A stretch of 64,000 nt of DNA from Prostheceraeus crozeri (taxonomy: Eukaryota; Platyhelminthes; Polycladida; Euryleptidae), in the NCBI GenBank assembly GCA_907163375.1, contig CAJQUW010010476.1:1-64000 (forward strand). The letters are read 5' to 3'. Of this stretch, positions 21,990-32,270 are shown piece by piece (position 1 is the first letter of the stretch; each line of letters opens with the position of its first letter). Below the pieces are notes generated by a model. It was not told where the DNA came from. It made no database searches and saw only the letters and a list, made by a program, of their open reading frames with translations. The position numbers were made by a program, and so were the translations under genes.

Positions 21990-23110
21990 GACGAAAAAAC
22001 AGTCGAGCGTAGGTCAGGTATTGAGTCATTGATGCACAGATACGACGAGTTTGCGCAGCCTCAGCAATAAGCACCTGCAAAAAAGAATACAAATTTTGTG
22101 CTGATGTGCAGAGCAGAATTATCATACTTAACTAATCTTGGTTAACATTGTATGGGTAGGCCTACTCAAAGTTTAGAAGAGAAATCATTTACAGCAATTT
22201 TAGGTGTTGTAGCAAAGACTATTGAGAAAACTGCTTTTGAATCATTTCATCTCTGACAATGTGACAAACAATATTATTCATAGGAATTTTGATAGCAAAT
22301 GAAGATATTCAGGAATGGTTGAATTGTGATCACTAACAATTTGTGAATGATTTTCTAATCAATGTTTGTATAGAATTTATTAATAATTATATTTTAATAT
22401 TCATGTACCGGCAACATTTTTTTAGAAAAATGCAGCAAATAAAAACGGAGTATAGCCTATTGCCGACCGCTTGTCAATCGTTCATGCGATGAAGATAATT
22501 AGGAATGCTTGAATTTTATATAATAGTAACACCGTACATGAAATTTTATTTTGTTAAAATCACAATCTGCGAACACTAACACACATAATGTCATCTTGTC
22601 TACCGTTTATATGACAGCATAAGTGCGAAACATAGTTTGCAATAAGTAAACACAAATTGATATGAACGAGTATCAATTAGTTTGCACTTTGATTGCTTTA
22701 TATTAATCGTAAGGCATGAAAAATAATTGATTTTGCAAAACTAAACCTATTGTTGGAATGCAACGCATAACTGATCTTTATTACAGTGTGCAGTCCGTCG
22801 TGTAGCATCTATGCCTTTTGTGTGCTTGATCATTTTTCTTAAACGACTCGAAATATAAATTGATATCATTTTCAAAATGTGGCAATTCTAAAAAAATTAA
22901 TTGAATATCATTGGCGTTATAGCTACAGGTTCTCAGTTCAATATATATGAAATGGAAATAGTGACCTATTGAAACAAGCTTCCGTGATGGATCCATTTTC
23001 AGAAACAATAGATCAAATTGTATAACTTAGGCAGATATCGAATAGCTCAATAGTTTGTCCGCCTTGATAAAAATATTCTCCATGTGAACATGATATTCAT
23101 ATCTAGCTAT
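21990..23110 (-). repeat. 1.2 kb dispersed repeat, copy B (inverted)
   Basis: Reverse complement of copy A at about 4,985-6,250, with the landmarks in the same order (see that entry). Copy B is shorter at the 5,400-5,780 equivalent. Both copies have decayed ORFs and no shared long reading frame, so a non-coding element is more likely than a gene pair. Confidence 0.65.
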
Positions 23111-23323
23111 GATATTTATGTATAAATAAAGGACTCCTAAAATGCGCTGCTAAGAGGAACCGAGAGGAATTGAGATATTTTGTTGTTGCCAGTAAATTAA
23201 ATTAAGTATGACGCTAGTAGCTTTCTAGTATTTGCAAAATCAAAAGCAGAGACAGCAGTATAGTCATAGAAATGTCTCTACGTGTTCATGGTCAATAAAC
23301 CAACTTTTGATTTGTCGATTGCA
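23111..23323. other. unassigned spacer
   Basis: No feature was recognised between the dispersed repeat and the piggyBac 3' part. Confidence 0.5.
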
Positions 23324-23674
23324 TCATATGACCAAATTTTTCCTTTGATTTTGTTTTCGGGATTTCCAAATACATGTACCTAGACGCTTACTTTTTCCAT
23401 TGCTGTAACACACACGACAGCGTTTCGTAGGACAATGATTGTTTCGTCTTGCCTCAATCTTAGAAGGAAAATGCTGACCAGTTCTTTTACCAAGATTAAA
23501 GGTCGAGTTGAGACTTTCTGCTCCAGTAAGAAATTTTGAAGCACAGATCAAATACTGTTTCTAGCGACAATTTTCCACCGCAATTTCGGTAGATAATGAA
23601 TGCATTCAGGCATAGTCGTTGAATAAGGTGAACGCCAACTTTGAGAAACACCTGTAACTTTTCCTAGTGGCATC
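23324..23674 (-). pseudogene. piggyBac transposase, C-terminal part (split gene)
   Basis: The minus strand reads KVGVHLIQRLCLNAFIIYRN (23,650-23,590, helical segment after the third catalytic Asp), then HFPSKIE and CPTKRCRVCYSNGKSKR (23,480-23,390). The latter is the start of the Cys-rich zinc-binding tail of PGBD4-like piggyBac transposases. Several frameshifts occur. The upstream part of the same gene lies at 29,858-30,030, and the two are separated by a 6.18 kb insertion. Confidence 0.75.
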
Positions 23675-23859
23675 ATATCGTCGGTGGTTCTACAAAGTGA
23701 CGTAAGTCCATTTTTGGCGATTTTGAGATTTCTTGCTCAAACTATTGATTTGACTATGGTACATTATGTGGTAAAAGCTTATATCGAAATTCGATGTGGT
23801 TGGCGAGATATTTCGGAAAGAGCAGTTTGACTTTTCATTCAATTTCAACTTGAATGATT

Positions 23860-23965
23860 GTACAAACTGACGTAAGTGCACTTGCGTCTGTTTGTCATGA
23901 CGAATATCTATGCATCAATGTTTCAAATATAGCACAAGTGCAGATGCGTCACTTTGTCAAATCAA
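23860..23965. repeat. left subterminal repeats of the 6.18 kb insert
   Basis: ACAAACTGACGTAAGTGCAC (23,864), GTGCACTTGCGTCTGTTTGTC just after it (inverted) and GATGCGTCACTTTGTC (23,944) resemble the terminal repeat's ACAAAGTGACGTAAGT core. They may be transposase-binding sites. Confidence 0.55.
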
Positions 23966-25674
23966 ATATCTATTCATCGCTGTGTGAAATCCACCTAATG
24001 TGTACATGTAAGGTATAGTTCATAGAAGTGGATTTTAGAAATCTATGAATATTCGCTTGGAAAACAGATTGTGTATAACTGCTTTGTGCATCAATACAGA
24101 AAGCTCATTTCGACAACCTTCATTTTTGCATCCTACCACCCCATCCAGCGAAAGGTGATACATCTTTATCAGGTAAGTAAAGTACTTATACATGTCTTGT
24201 TTTTAGATAGTGTACATGTAATTGTTTGATGCACTTCAAATCTACAATTGTGCCTACTGTATACTGCTCATCTTGTGAATAATTACACTGGTGTAATATG
24301 GTGCTTTTACCACATAATTGATAAACATTAATATAAATATACATGTACACTGTAAATCGCTCAATGCCAATCACATACGAAGGATGCATACCAAAATATT
24401 TTTTTGGTATATTTCTGTATTCAATTGCTATATATTTATTTGTATGCTTTTCGTATGTCATTTCAGATGTGGTATGCTTTACATACTAAAGCCATACTAG
24501 CACAATGTTAAAATAAAGCATAAATCATGTCCAAAGTATGTTGATTTACGGCATTTTTTCAATAAAAATCACACTAATGGTGCTACTGTTCTGTAAGTAG
24601 GTGAGATAATGATATTCAAGAGTCATACTTTCAATACTGAATTCGATTTTAATACACGTAAGTCTAAGGCATTTCATGAATAATCAATAAGATTTCAACC
24701 ATCAACAATAATGCATTATGTAATTTTGAAATTAAGCATATTATCAATCCGAAATAAAAACATATTATGATTCATGAACGCAAAAATAATAATGTTTCAG
24801 ATATATAAGTCAACATGATTTCACTAAAGACATCGTTGAAATGAAATGATGTTTATTAACTTGGGACATAAGGTAATGTAAACTTAACGTCTTGTTAATG
24901 TTGCTGGACAAGTAGCATCGACGAAATATTCGTGGAGCATAAAACTCACAGTAAATATACTTAAATATCACTATCAAACAAAAAATATTCACGACTGGTA
25001 TTACCGAAAAAAGTTATTTGCCAGTAGTATGTAATATATATATATTTTTTTCCTGTGTGACTTAAAGCTGCACATACCAAACACATACCAGAGGCATGCG
25101 AATAAGGATGAATTTGCATCGGGTCTCGTATATAAAACATACCAACAATTCGTATTTCAGTGTTAAACAGCCAATCACAGATAGAATAGTTCGTATCGCT
25201 ACATACCAATCACATACGAAGGTAAATGAGATTTCGTATGAAAAACATACCAGATCTCTGTAGACATACCAGAACCCCGTATCAGATGTTAGTTTCAAAT
25301 TGTATGTGATTTTGGTATATGTTTATATGTAATTTTCGTATCCAGCGATTTAACAGTGTAGATATGATTGATTGCACCAACTACGTAAACTAATCAAGCT
25401 GTATGCCGTAATACACGTGTGTCGATAACACCTAAATTATTGTAGCCATGTAAGATTATGCAAGGCAAGTGCTTAACCTAAGTGGCCTACTATTGTATTG
25501 GTATTGATTTTAGTGATTCCACAACATTATATTTATACATTGAATTCTATTCAGGATAAAGAGTTACGGACAACGAATGCTAGAAGCAGCTTTGAAAAAA
25601 TCTTCTAAGAATTCATTGTAAAGGAAGTGTGGTGAGTAAAAGAGAATACGTGTATACAATTTAAGTTTTATATA

Positions 25675-25832
25675 GTGAAATATTTTGTAGAAGAAATGGA
25701 TAAGGATAAGCATGTGTCTACAGCCCAAGACATTCATGAGTTGAATCTGCAGCTGCATACAGATGACATTGGTATATTTAACGATAAAATTCAGATTGCA
25801 ACTGGAATCCATGACGTCACCGAAGATTTACC
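25675..25832 (+). other. putative exon, copy 1
   Basis: ATATTTTGTAG precedes the open stretch EEMDKDKHVSTAQDIHEL, followed by NLQLHTDDIGIFND and IQIATGIHDVTEDLP. It ends at CCAGTA followed by GTATGT, a good donor. The composition is coding-like and the frame is open through the unit, but no domain is recognised. An upstream segment (GATAAAGAGTTACGG at 25,556 to GTGTG before GTGAGT at 25,632) also has splice-like borders. It may belong to a captured or element-borne spliced gene. Confidence 0.3.
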
Positions 25833-26483
25833 AGTAGTATGTAATATATATATTTTTTCCTGTGTGACTTAAAGCTGCACATATACCAAACACATACCAG
25901 AGGCATACGAATAAGGATGAATTTGCATCGGGTCTCGTATATAAAACATACCAACAATTCGTATTTCAGTGTTAAACAGCCAATCACAGATAGAATAGTT
26001 CGTATCGCTACATACCAATCACATACGAAGGTAAATGAGATTTCGTATGAAAAACATACCAGATCTCTGTAGACATACCAGAACCCCGTATCAGATGTTA
26101 GTTTCAAATTGTATGTGATTTTGGTATATGTTTATATGTAATTTTCGTATCCAGCGATTTAACAGTGTAGATATGATTGATTGCACCAACTACGTAAACT
26201 AATCAAGCTGTATGCCGTAATACACGTGTGTCGATAACACCTAAATTATTGTAGCCATGTAAGATTATGCAAGGCAAGTGCTTAACCTAAGTGGCCTACT
26301 ATTGTATTGGTATTGATTTTAGTGATTCCACAACATTATATTTATACATTGAATTCTATTCAGGATAAAGAGTTACGGACAACGAATGCTAGAAGCAGCT
26401 TTGAAAAAATCTTCTAAGAATTCATTGTAAAGGAAGTGTGGTGAGTAAAAGAGAATACGTGTATACAATTTAAGTTTTATATA

Positions 26484-26641
26484 GTGAAATATTTTGTAGA
26501 AGAAATGGATAAGGATAAGCATGTGTCTACAGCCCAAGACATTCATGAGTTGAATCTGCAGCTGCATACAGATGACATTGGTATATTTAACGATAAAATT
26601 CAGATTGCAACTGGAATCCATGACGTCACCGAAGATTTACC
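26484..26641 (+). other. putative exon, copy 2
   Basis: Identical to the exon-like segment at 25,675-25,832 because of the 809 bp duplication. Having two identical copies means selection cannot be judged from this window alone. Confidence 0.3.
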
Positions 26642-27558
26642 AGTAGTATGTAATATATATATTTTTTTCCTGTGTGACTTAAAGCTGCACATATACCAAA
26701 CACATACCAGAGGCATACGAATAAGGATGAATTTGCATCGGGTCTCGTATATAAAACATACCAACAATTCGTATTTCAGTGTTAAACAGCCAATCACAGA
26801 TAGAATAGTTCGTATCGCTACATACCAATCACATACGAAGGTAAATGAGATTTCGTATGAAAAACATACCAGATCTCTGTAAACATACGAGAATCTCATA
26901 TCAGATGTTAGTTTCACATTGTATGTAATCTTGGTATATGTTTGTATGTAATTTTCGTATCCAGCGATTTACAGTGTACACGCAGTGTAACTGATTTTGA
27001 TGCTTTTCATCCTAATATCATTATTCCATTTTGCTTCGATTAACATTGAATCCAGAATGGAAATGTGCATGTAAATTTTATGAATGAATTCCTGACCAAG
27101 CTTACAAAAATATTCAACTAAGCACGGGTAGTATTAAAAAATATCCATAACCCTGATAGAGTATGGTTTGAGTGAAGTGCTTGCTTCTTTTTCCCATCTA
27201 ATTCAAAATCTCAGCTCTTGTGGAAATAATAGCTTTCAATTTAAAGAAATATTTGAGATGGAAAAAATTTAGACATTTAAGCTTTTATGATATTGTACAT
27301 GCAATGCCGAGGTGACAAGCAGGAATAATTTGTCATTTTTTAGGATAGTCTAGATGCAGATAGAAAGAAAATAGATAGTCTTGCAAGTCTTATACTTTGA
27401 ATGTGAATTATTTCTTAGTCTAGAGTGCTTAAATAGATTATGGAATACATGCAAGCTGATTTTGGACATCTATAGAAACATGAAAATAACCGCAAGCTCT
27501 ATTGCTGGGATTTTATAGGAAAATACTGCTGGCATACTATGCTAAACCTCCTTGAAAT

Positions 27559-27783
27559 ACACTGTAAACTGTCACCTCCTAAAATCGAGAAAATCTGCAT
27601 CCTAAAGCGCGACACACTAGAATTTTAGGAGGTTGCGTGAAATAGAATGTTGACATACTAAAGAGAACAATAAATAACCCTAGTGTTCTAGCCTCCTAAA
27701 ACGCTTTGCTTTAGGATTTTTTTATTAGTTACGAATAGTGTCTCGCTTCAGTGTGTGATTTAGGAGGTGCTGGTTTAGAGTGT
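27559..27783. mobile_element. 225 bp MITE, ACACTGTAAAC ends
   Basis: The left end ACACTGTAAACTGTCACCTC pairs with the right end GAGGTGCTGGTTTAGAGTGT, and the internal CCTCCTAAAA blocks are also inverted. The termini resemble those of the 24,346-26,978 element (TACACTGTAAA), suggesting one superfamily. It is also nested in the 6.18 kb insert. No clear target duplication. Confidence 0.7.
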
Positions 27784-28419
27784 AGCACATAACGATTCAT
27801 TTCGTGCTTATGATTTTCATTGTATTTTCTGTATCTTCCAATGTAACAGCGGAAGTCCTGCGTAATTGCTTGATTTTGTTTACCTAGCACGTTTAGTGCA
27901 TGTAATGCATGTTATGATAAAAAACGATAACCGGAGAATAAAGGCGATTACAAGCATGTGTTTATAATAACCACTTAGCTTATTGCAGGAATCACATTAT
28001 ATCAATTACAGTTATCCAATAAATGCAGGGGAATCGAGACGATGCTATAAATGTATCTACAATTTACAGCAAAATTACACGCTCAACTTCATCAGCCTTC
28101 TTAAAGTAATAACAAACGATGTCGCAAATAAAATGTTTTGAATGAAACTGTTCTATCTATGGCCAATAATTACAGGATAGCCAAATGACACAGGGGGACT
28201 AAAATAATGTTCAAACAAAGTTATAAAGATTATTACAGGGGAATCAAAGTGATGAAAAGATAGTTATTTTTCAACGTAGACCTATTCTCTTGTTTTGCTT
28301 CTATTAAATGTGTGCATGAATTTCCTATTGTATAGTCCCAAGTTTTGCATTTTGATAACTCAAGGGATCGTGCATTGTGCTAATTTATCAGTTAATCAAT
28401 ATTGAACATTTATTTTCAG
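27784..28419. other. unassigned interior of the 6.18 kb insert
   Basis: AT-rich with no recognised content. The part from 28,462 to about 29,490 is likewise unassigned. Confidence 0.5.
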
Positions 28420-28461
28420 TGCATGCATCAGGAGGAAAGCTATGATTCAATTTCATTGTCA
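28420..28461 (+). other. putative 42 nt micro-exon
   Basis: A strong acceptor (AACATTTATTTTCAG) and a strong donor (GTAAGA) bound 42 nt that read in one frame CMHQEESYDSISLS, exactly 14 codons. It lies within the 6.18 kb insert, downstream of the duplicated exon-like segments. Suggestive only. Confidence 0.25.
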
Positions 28462-29499
28462 GTAAGACGAAAATCAGCCGGCCCCTCAAGCTCGGCTACA
28501 CGGCTCTACGCGACATCACCAAAAATCAGTGACCAAAAAATGAAAGATTGATGGCCCTCTGTACTGGGGAATGTGCGGTGATCCAGTCGCCAAGTGCAAG
28601 ACTTTTTTATAGTAGGGTGTGACTTTTTCCTTTATACTTCCTTGAATTCAATACAGATGTAGTTACATGTCAAACTGTGTTCTATGATAAATCGATGCTT
28701 AGGGAGCTAAATTAAACTCAGAGAAAAGTGGCGACATTACTAACAATATCTCAAAGGGTAGCCTTCAAAATTGAGATGATTAATGAGTATGACAGTATTG
28801 GCGATTATCCGCAGCAGCAAATATTATACTGTAATTAAGACTCCACACTGATGCTCTACATGATATTAAATCTCAATATGTATGTATGACAACATTATTT
28901 AAAGAGTAATCAAGAGGCCAAAAATAGGCCTACCAACATTGATATCTAAAAAATCTCATATTTTATTTCAAAGACGTTGATGAGAACTAAGTGATAGAAT
29001 CTACATGTATAGCCAAAGACAAGTGGGCACCATGTATTAAAATTCCAAACATTAACAAATCGTGCTATTTTCAATTTTTATCAATCCTTAAGATAGAAAC
29101 ATTTGATGAAACGTTTGATCACTTTCTATTGTCTTCGTTGAAATCCCTGCAGTGACATGCGTCGATCAGGTTCACTGAAGGACTTGTGTAAAACAGTCAA
29201 GCATGGCTATAAGAGTTTTTAATTTCCAATGCATGCCTTCACATTTACTTCGACATGAATGTTCAACACCTTATTAATTATCCTATATCTGTCCTACTCA
29301 AAGAGTAAGAGGGAGCCATGGTTCCTTGGACTCCCTAGCTACACCCTTGGTCACAGCAAGTTCAATACTTGAAATATCAGCAAAATAGTCCACTATATGT
29401 GAATAAAAACAAGCGCATAATACAGTTATTTGTAATTCCATAGGTAGAATCCATTGAATGCGTGCACTGAATAGAAGAAAACTATGTTGAATTAGTGAT

Positions 29500-29655
29500 T
29501 TCACAAACAGACGTAAGTGCAGTTATGACAATCCATAAAATCTATGATCATTTATTTGACTCGATAAATAGACGCAGTGACTTACGACACTTCATAGATT
29601 CTGAATTTGATATTTTTTGATTCTACAAACAGACGTAAGTGCTTCAAATGCTCAG
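29500..29655. repeat. right subterminal repeats of the 6.18 kb insert
   Basis: CACAAACAGACGTAAGTGCA (29,504), AGACGCAGTGACTTACG (29,571, inverted type) and CTACAAACAGACGTAAGTGC (29,623) echo the terminal-repeat core, matching the left side. Confidence 0.55.
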
Positions 29656-29857
29656 ATATCTATGAAAAATACATATCTATGACAACTAACTCAATTCAAA
29701 TAACCATGAAGATATCTATAGCCACAAGGTCTCACTTACTCATTGAGAAATAATAGTAATGGGAGACAAGGCTCAAATGAAGAATGTCAAAATCTTTAAA
29801 CGGCTCTCCTGAAAAGTGACTGAAATTAACTTACGTCACTTTGTAGAATCACCGACG

Positions 29858-30030
29858 ATATGAGTGTAGATTTTGATCAGCCCTGTCAACATCTCTCATA
29901 CTCATATTGTAGTCCACCATGCTGGCACTCTTTCTTACAGATATCCTCTCACCTCCTCGCACAATTCTTTCCGTCGAGTGAAGGGTTGCCTTGCTAAAAG
30001 TGTCGATCATGTACAATGTTTTTATCCAAA
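29858..30030 (-). pseudogene. piggyBac transposase, upstream part of the split gene
   Basis: On the minus strand the frame reads MIDTFSKATLHSTER, then VDYNMSMRDVDRADQNLHSY, the conserved piggyBac block holding the D-x-x-DQ motif of the active site. It breaks off exactly after HSY, where the 6.18 kb insert begins. Beyond the insert, at 23,674, the frame resumes with DATRKSYR. Sequence further upstream (above about 30,030) is no longer recognisable, so this copy had already lost its N-terminal part. Confidence 0.8.
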
Positions 30031-30317
30031 ATAAATCACAATTTAATGAATGTGTTACATTTATGCTATATAGCAGAACAATGACACTTGTTTAGTCCTA
30101 TTAACTCTCTGGAATTGGCAACCAAAATTGTCCGGGACTGTTCTCGGGAATACAGTAAGGCTATGAAACTTTTAAAATCCTACAATCGCCATCGATTCCG
30201 CAAGCTCCATTTTGAATTACGTTTGTTATTTGAAGTAGCACTGTCATAAATGAAATTCAATGTCATTATTATTTAAAATCATTTTTCATTATATTGTGTA
30301 TGACCATGTGTATGACT
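30031..30317. other. unassigned spacer
   Basis: Nothing recognised between the piggyBac fragment and the dispersed repeat. Confidence 0.4.
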
Positions 30318-30535
30318 GTCTGTGTGTGTGTGTGACAATCTCTTCATCTGAGACAGTCCACCGTTAGCGGAGGATCCCTACTTTCTTTGTGACTGCTGTC
30401 GGTCTGTAATGTGCTATCTTGCTATCAATGTAACTGTCAGACATTGTGACTGTTCGTTCATTACAGCGATGGATGCGAGCTAACAAAGTTGTTTTCCTCT
30501 TCTCGCATCAAAATACAACACATTGACTAAGGCTT
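30318..30535 (-). repeat. about 200 bp dispersed repeat, copy 2 (inverted)
   Basis: Reverse complement of 6,815-7,050 with about 85-90 percent identity by eye, including the terminal (TG)n tract at 30,325-30,340. Confidence 0.65.
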
Positions 30536-30584
30536 ATTCCACTCTTGAAATATACTCTTTTTCTCTTTATTATGAAGGGAAAGT

Positions 30585-30642
30585 TCAGATCTAGGTGGCC
30601 TGCGGTCGTAGGTTCGAATCACAACAGTCGCGCATATTTTCT
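30585..30642 (+). repeat. tRNA-like B-box fragment
   Basis: GTGGCCTGCGGTCGTAGGTTCGAATCAC contains a near-perfect pol III B box (GGTTCGAATCA). No matching A box or cloverleaf is seen upstream, so it is probably the 3' part of a tRNA-derived SINE head. Confidence 0.35.
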
Positions 30643-31104
30643 ATGACAGTTTAATCAATCGTTTATTTCATGTCATTCTTATTGTTAATATTGCAAAGAT
30701 AATCACAATTATACAATACATGTCATATAGGATAGAACTCTAATTTATAATATCAATATCATGATTCATAACATTGATATTATAGTCCTACATTTAAGAT
30801 CATAATTCATCAATATGCACAATATTGATGAAAATGCTTCCACTGATTTTCAGATTCACGAATAGCTGACCTTAAAGTTATCACTTTTAATTCGCTACGC
30901 TTTCTAGTATTCTACTTCTTATTCTTTATTTTCCTACAACCAGCATCAGTCAGTCGTACGTATTTATCAAACTGGCAAATGTATATACCCGATTAACCAA
31001 AATCTATGGCACTCCTATAGGAAACGTGCTACGGAATTATTGTAATTTTCCTATAGTGGGTAGTGCTATTGCTATGGAACACTATTCTATGGCACTGTTG
31101 GAAT

Positions 31105-31262
31105 GTTTTGTCCCATTGAATTTTTGGGGAACTTTGATCCTATTGCCTGTGGGACTAATTTGTCCCATAGACTTGTGGGAAATCCTGTCCTATCGAATTT
31201 CGGGAAATCCTGTTCTATCGAACTTCTGTCCCATAGAATTTTGGGAAATTCAGTTTTCATGG
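31105..31262 (+). repeat. about 28 bp minisatellite near the left end
   Basis: Five or six degenerate units of the form TGTCCCATAGAATTTTGGGAAATCC. Two open frames over this stretch are by-products of the repeat. Likely subterminal repeats of the 6.5 kb element. Confidence 0.6.
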
Positions 31263-31912
31263 CAGCTTCTAATGCTACAGCGTGTCTAAACCTTTCCGCG
31301 ACATACTGACGCTTTATGTGATCATGATTGTAAAGAATAATCAGTTTAGTTTAGCAATTGTGATAATGTCAATTTAAAGACAACATGCATGAGGTATTTG
31401 CACTTTTCACTTTCGATCCCCTTGACATGTCGGTGAAAGTCCGGTCCAGATTTCAAAAAAATAGTTTAAGAATCAATCACACTATGGAGCATTATTTTTT
31501 TACTAATTTCATGATCATTCACAAAACGCCATTAATTCAAAAAACAGCCAATGATTTTTAATATCTTCTCTTTTTAGCCGTTTGAACACTTGCTTCGATG
31601 AAAAGTTTCTCAGAAATCATTCACCATATTTCTTTCTCTTCCATTGGGAAATGTAGTAGGAGTTGATCTGCAACAAACAGGAAATACATTATAAATATGC
31701 AATAAATGATAAGTTGATGATGGAACATAGACGTTCTGCATATAGGCAGATAAATTTCATTTAAATGAAAAATAATGCAAAATATTGCAATGGAAGAGTA
31801 TTTTATAATTTCTATGTATCTTGTATTGGAGATTTATATTATTAATATAGGATTATAACATAATAATGCAAATGCGCGCCGCTGTGATCTTGCAGATGAT
31901 AAATATCGCCAG

Positions 31913-32270
31913 AAGTTTCATTTTACTTGTTTATTGTCACAACTGCGTTTCGTCTGCTCTCAGTAGTTGTGACACGCAGAATGAATCAAACTGATTGAAA
32001 CATGATTCCTGCTAGAATATCGATCAGACAATGGTCCTTTCTTTTTATTCAAGTTGTCGATGCACTTCTTTTCCTATTAGTAATTTTTCTGCATATGTAC
32101 TTTTTAGCTACTACTTATTCATTTCGTGATTGCTTGTCCAGTGACTGTCCATTGCTTGATCGATACTCTAGCAGGAATCATGTTTCAATTAGTTTGATTC
32201 AGTCTGCGTGTCACACCTAGTGAGAGCAGACAAATAAACTTTTGACAATAAGTAAGTAAAATGAAACTTT
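31913..32270. mobile_element. foldback MITE, about 130 bp arms
   Basis: The left arm (AAGTTTCATTTTACTTGTTT, TTGTGACACGCAGAATGAAT, GAAACATGATTCCTGCTAGA) is mirrored by the right arm ending ATGAAACTT at 32,269. Arms match at roughly 85-90 percent, with a 100 bp unique centre. A 72-codon open frame inside crosses the right arm and is not considered a gene. Confidence 0.85.

Larger units (their letters stand above)
24346..26978. mobile_element. TACACTGTAAATCGCT-ended element with internal tandem duplication
   Basis: TACACTGTAAATCGCT at 24,346-24,361 is mirrored perfectly by AGCGATTTACAGTGTA at 26,963-26,978. The right-hand end also occurs internally (AGCGATTTAACAGTGTA near 25,345 and 26,154). 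Inside, an 809 bp unit is repeated, and many CATACCAATCACATACGAA and inverted GTATGTGATTTTGGTATATG words occur. It appears to be a non-autonomous element nested in the 6.18 kb insert, enlarged by tandem duplication. Confidence 0.65.
25005..26982 (+). repeat. 809 bp tandem repeat, two full units plus a partial third
   Basis: The phrase CCAGTAGTATGTAATATATA starts units near 25,021, 25,830 and 26,640, giving an 809 bp period. Units one and two are nearly identical over their whole length, including a 249 bp minus-strand open frame copied exactly. The third unit stops after about 340 bp and is more diverged near its end. The near-identity points to a recent duplication or gene conversion. Confidence 0.9.
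23679..29857. mobile_element. 6.18 kb DNA transposon-like insert with 29 bp TIRs
   Basis: Left end 23,679-23,707 reads CGTCGGTGGTTCTAC then AAAGTGACGTAAGT. The right end 29,829-29,857 is its reverse complement with one mismatch. ATAT stands on both sides (23,675-23,678 and 29,858-29,861). Removing the insert and one ATAT restores the piggyBac reading frame across the site, which is direct evidence for a clean insertion with a 4 bp duplication. ACAAACAGACGTAAGTGC-like subterminal repeats recur at 23,864, 29,506 and 29,627 and in inverted form at 23,900 and 29,570. No transposase domain was recognised inside, so the superfamily is unknown. Confidence 0.85.

Noticed and set aside
25062..26917. 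Repeated minus-strand frames (starting MKLTSDT)
   Set aside because: They are translations of the CATACC-rich arms of the non-autonomous element and are duplicated with it; no domain.
31026..31309. Two overlapping 68-87-codon frames
   Set aside because: Both are read-outs of the 28 bp minisatellite at the left end of the 6.5 kb element.
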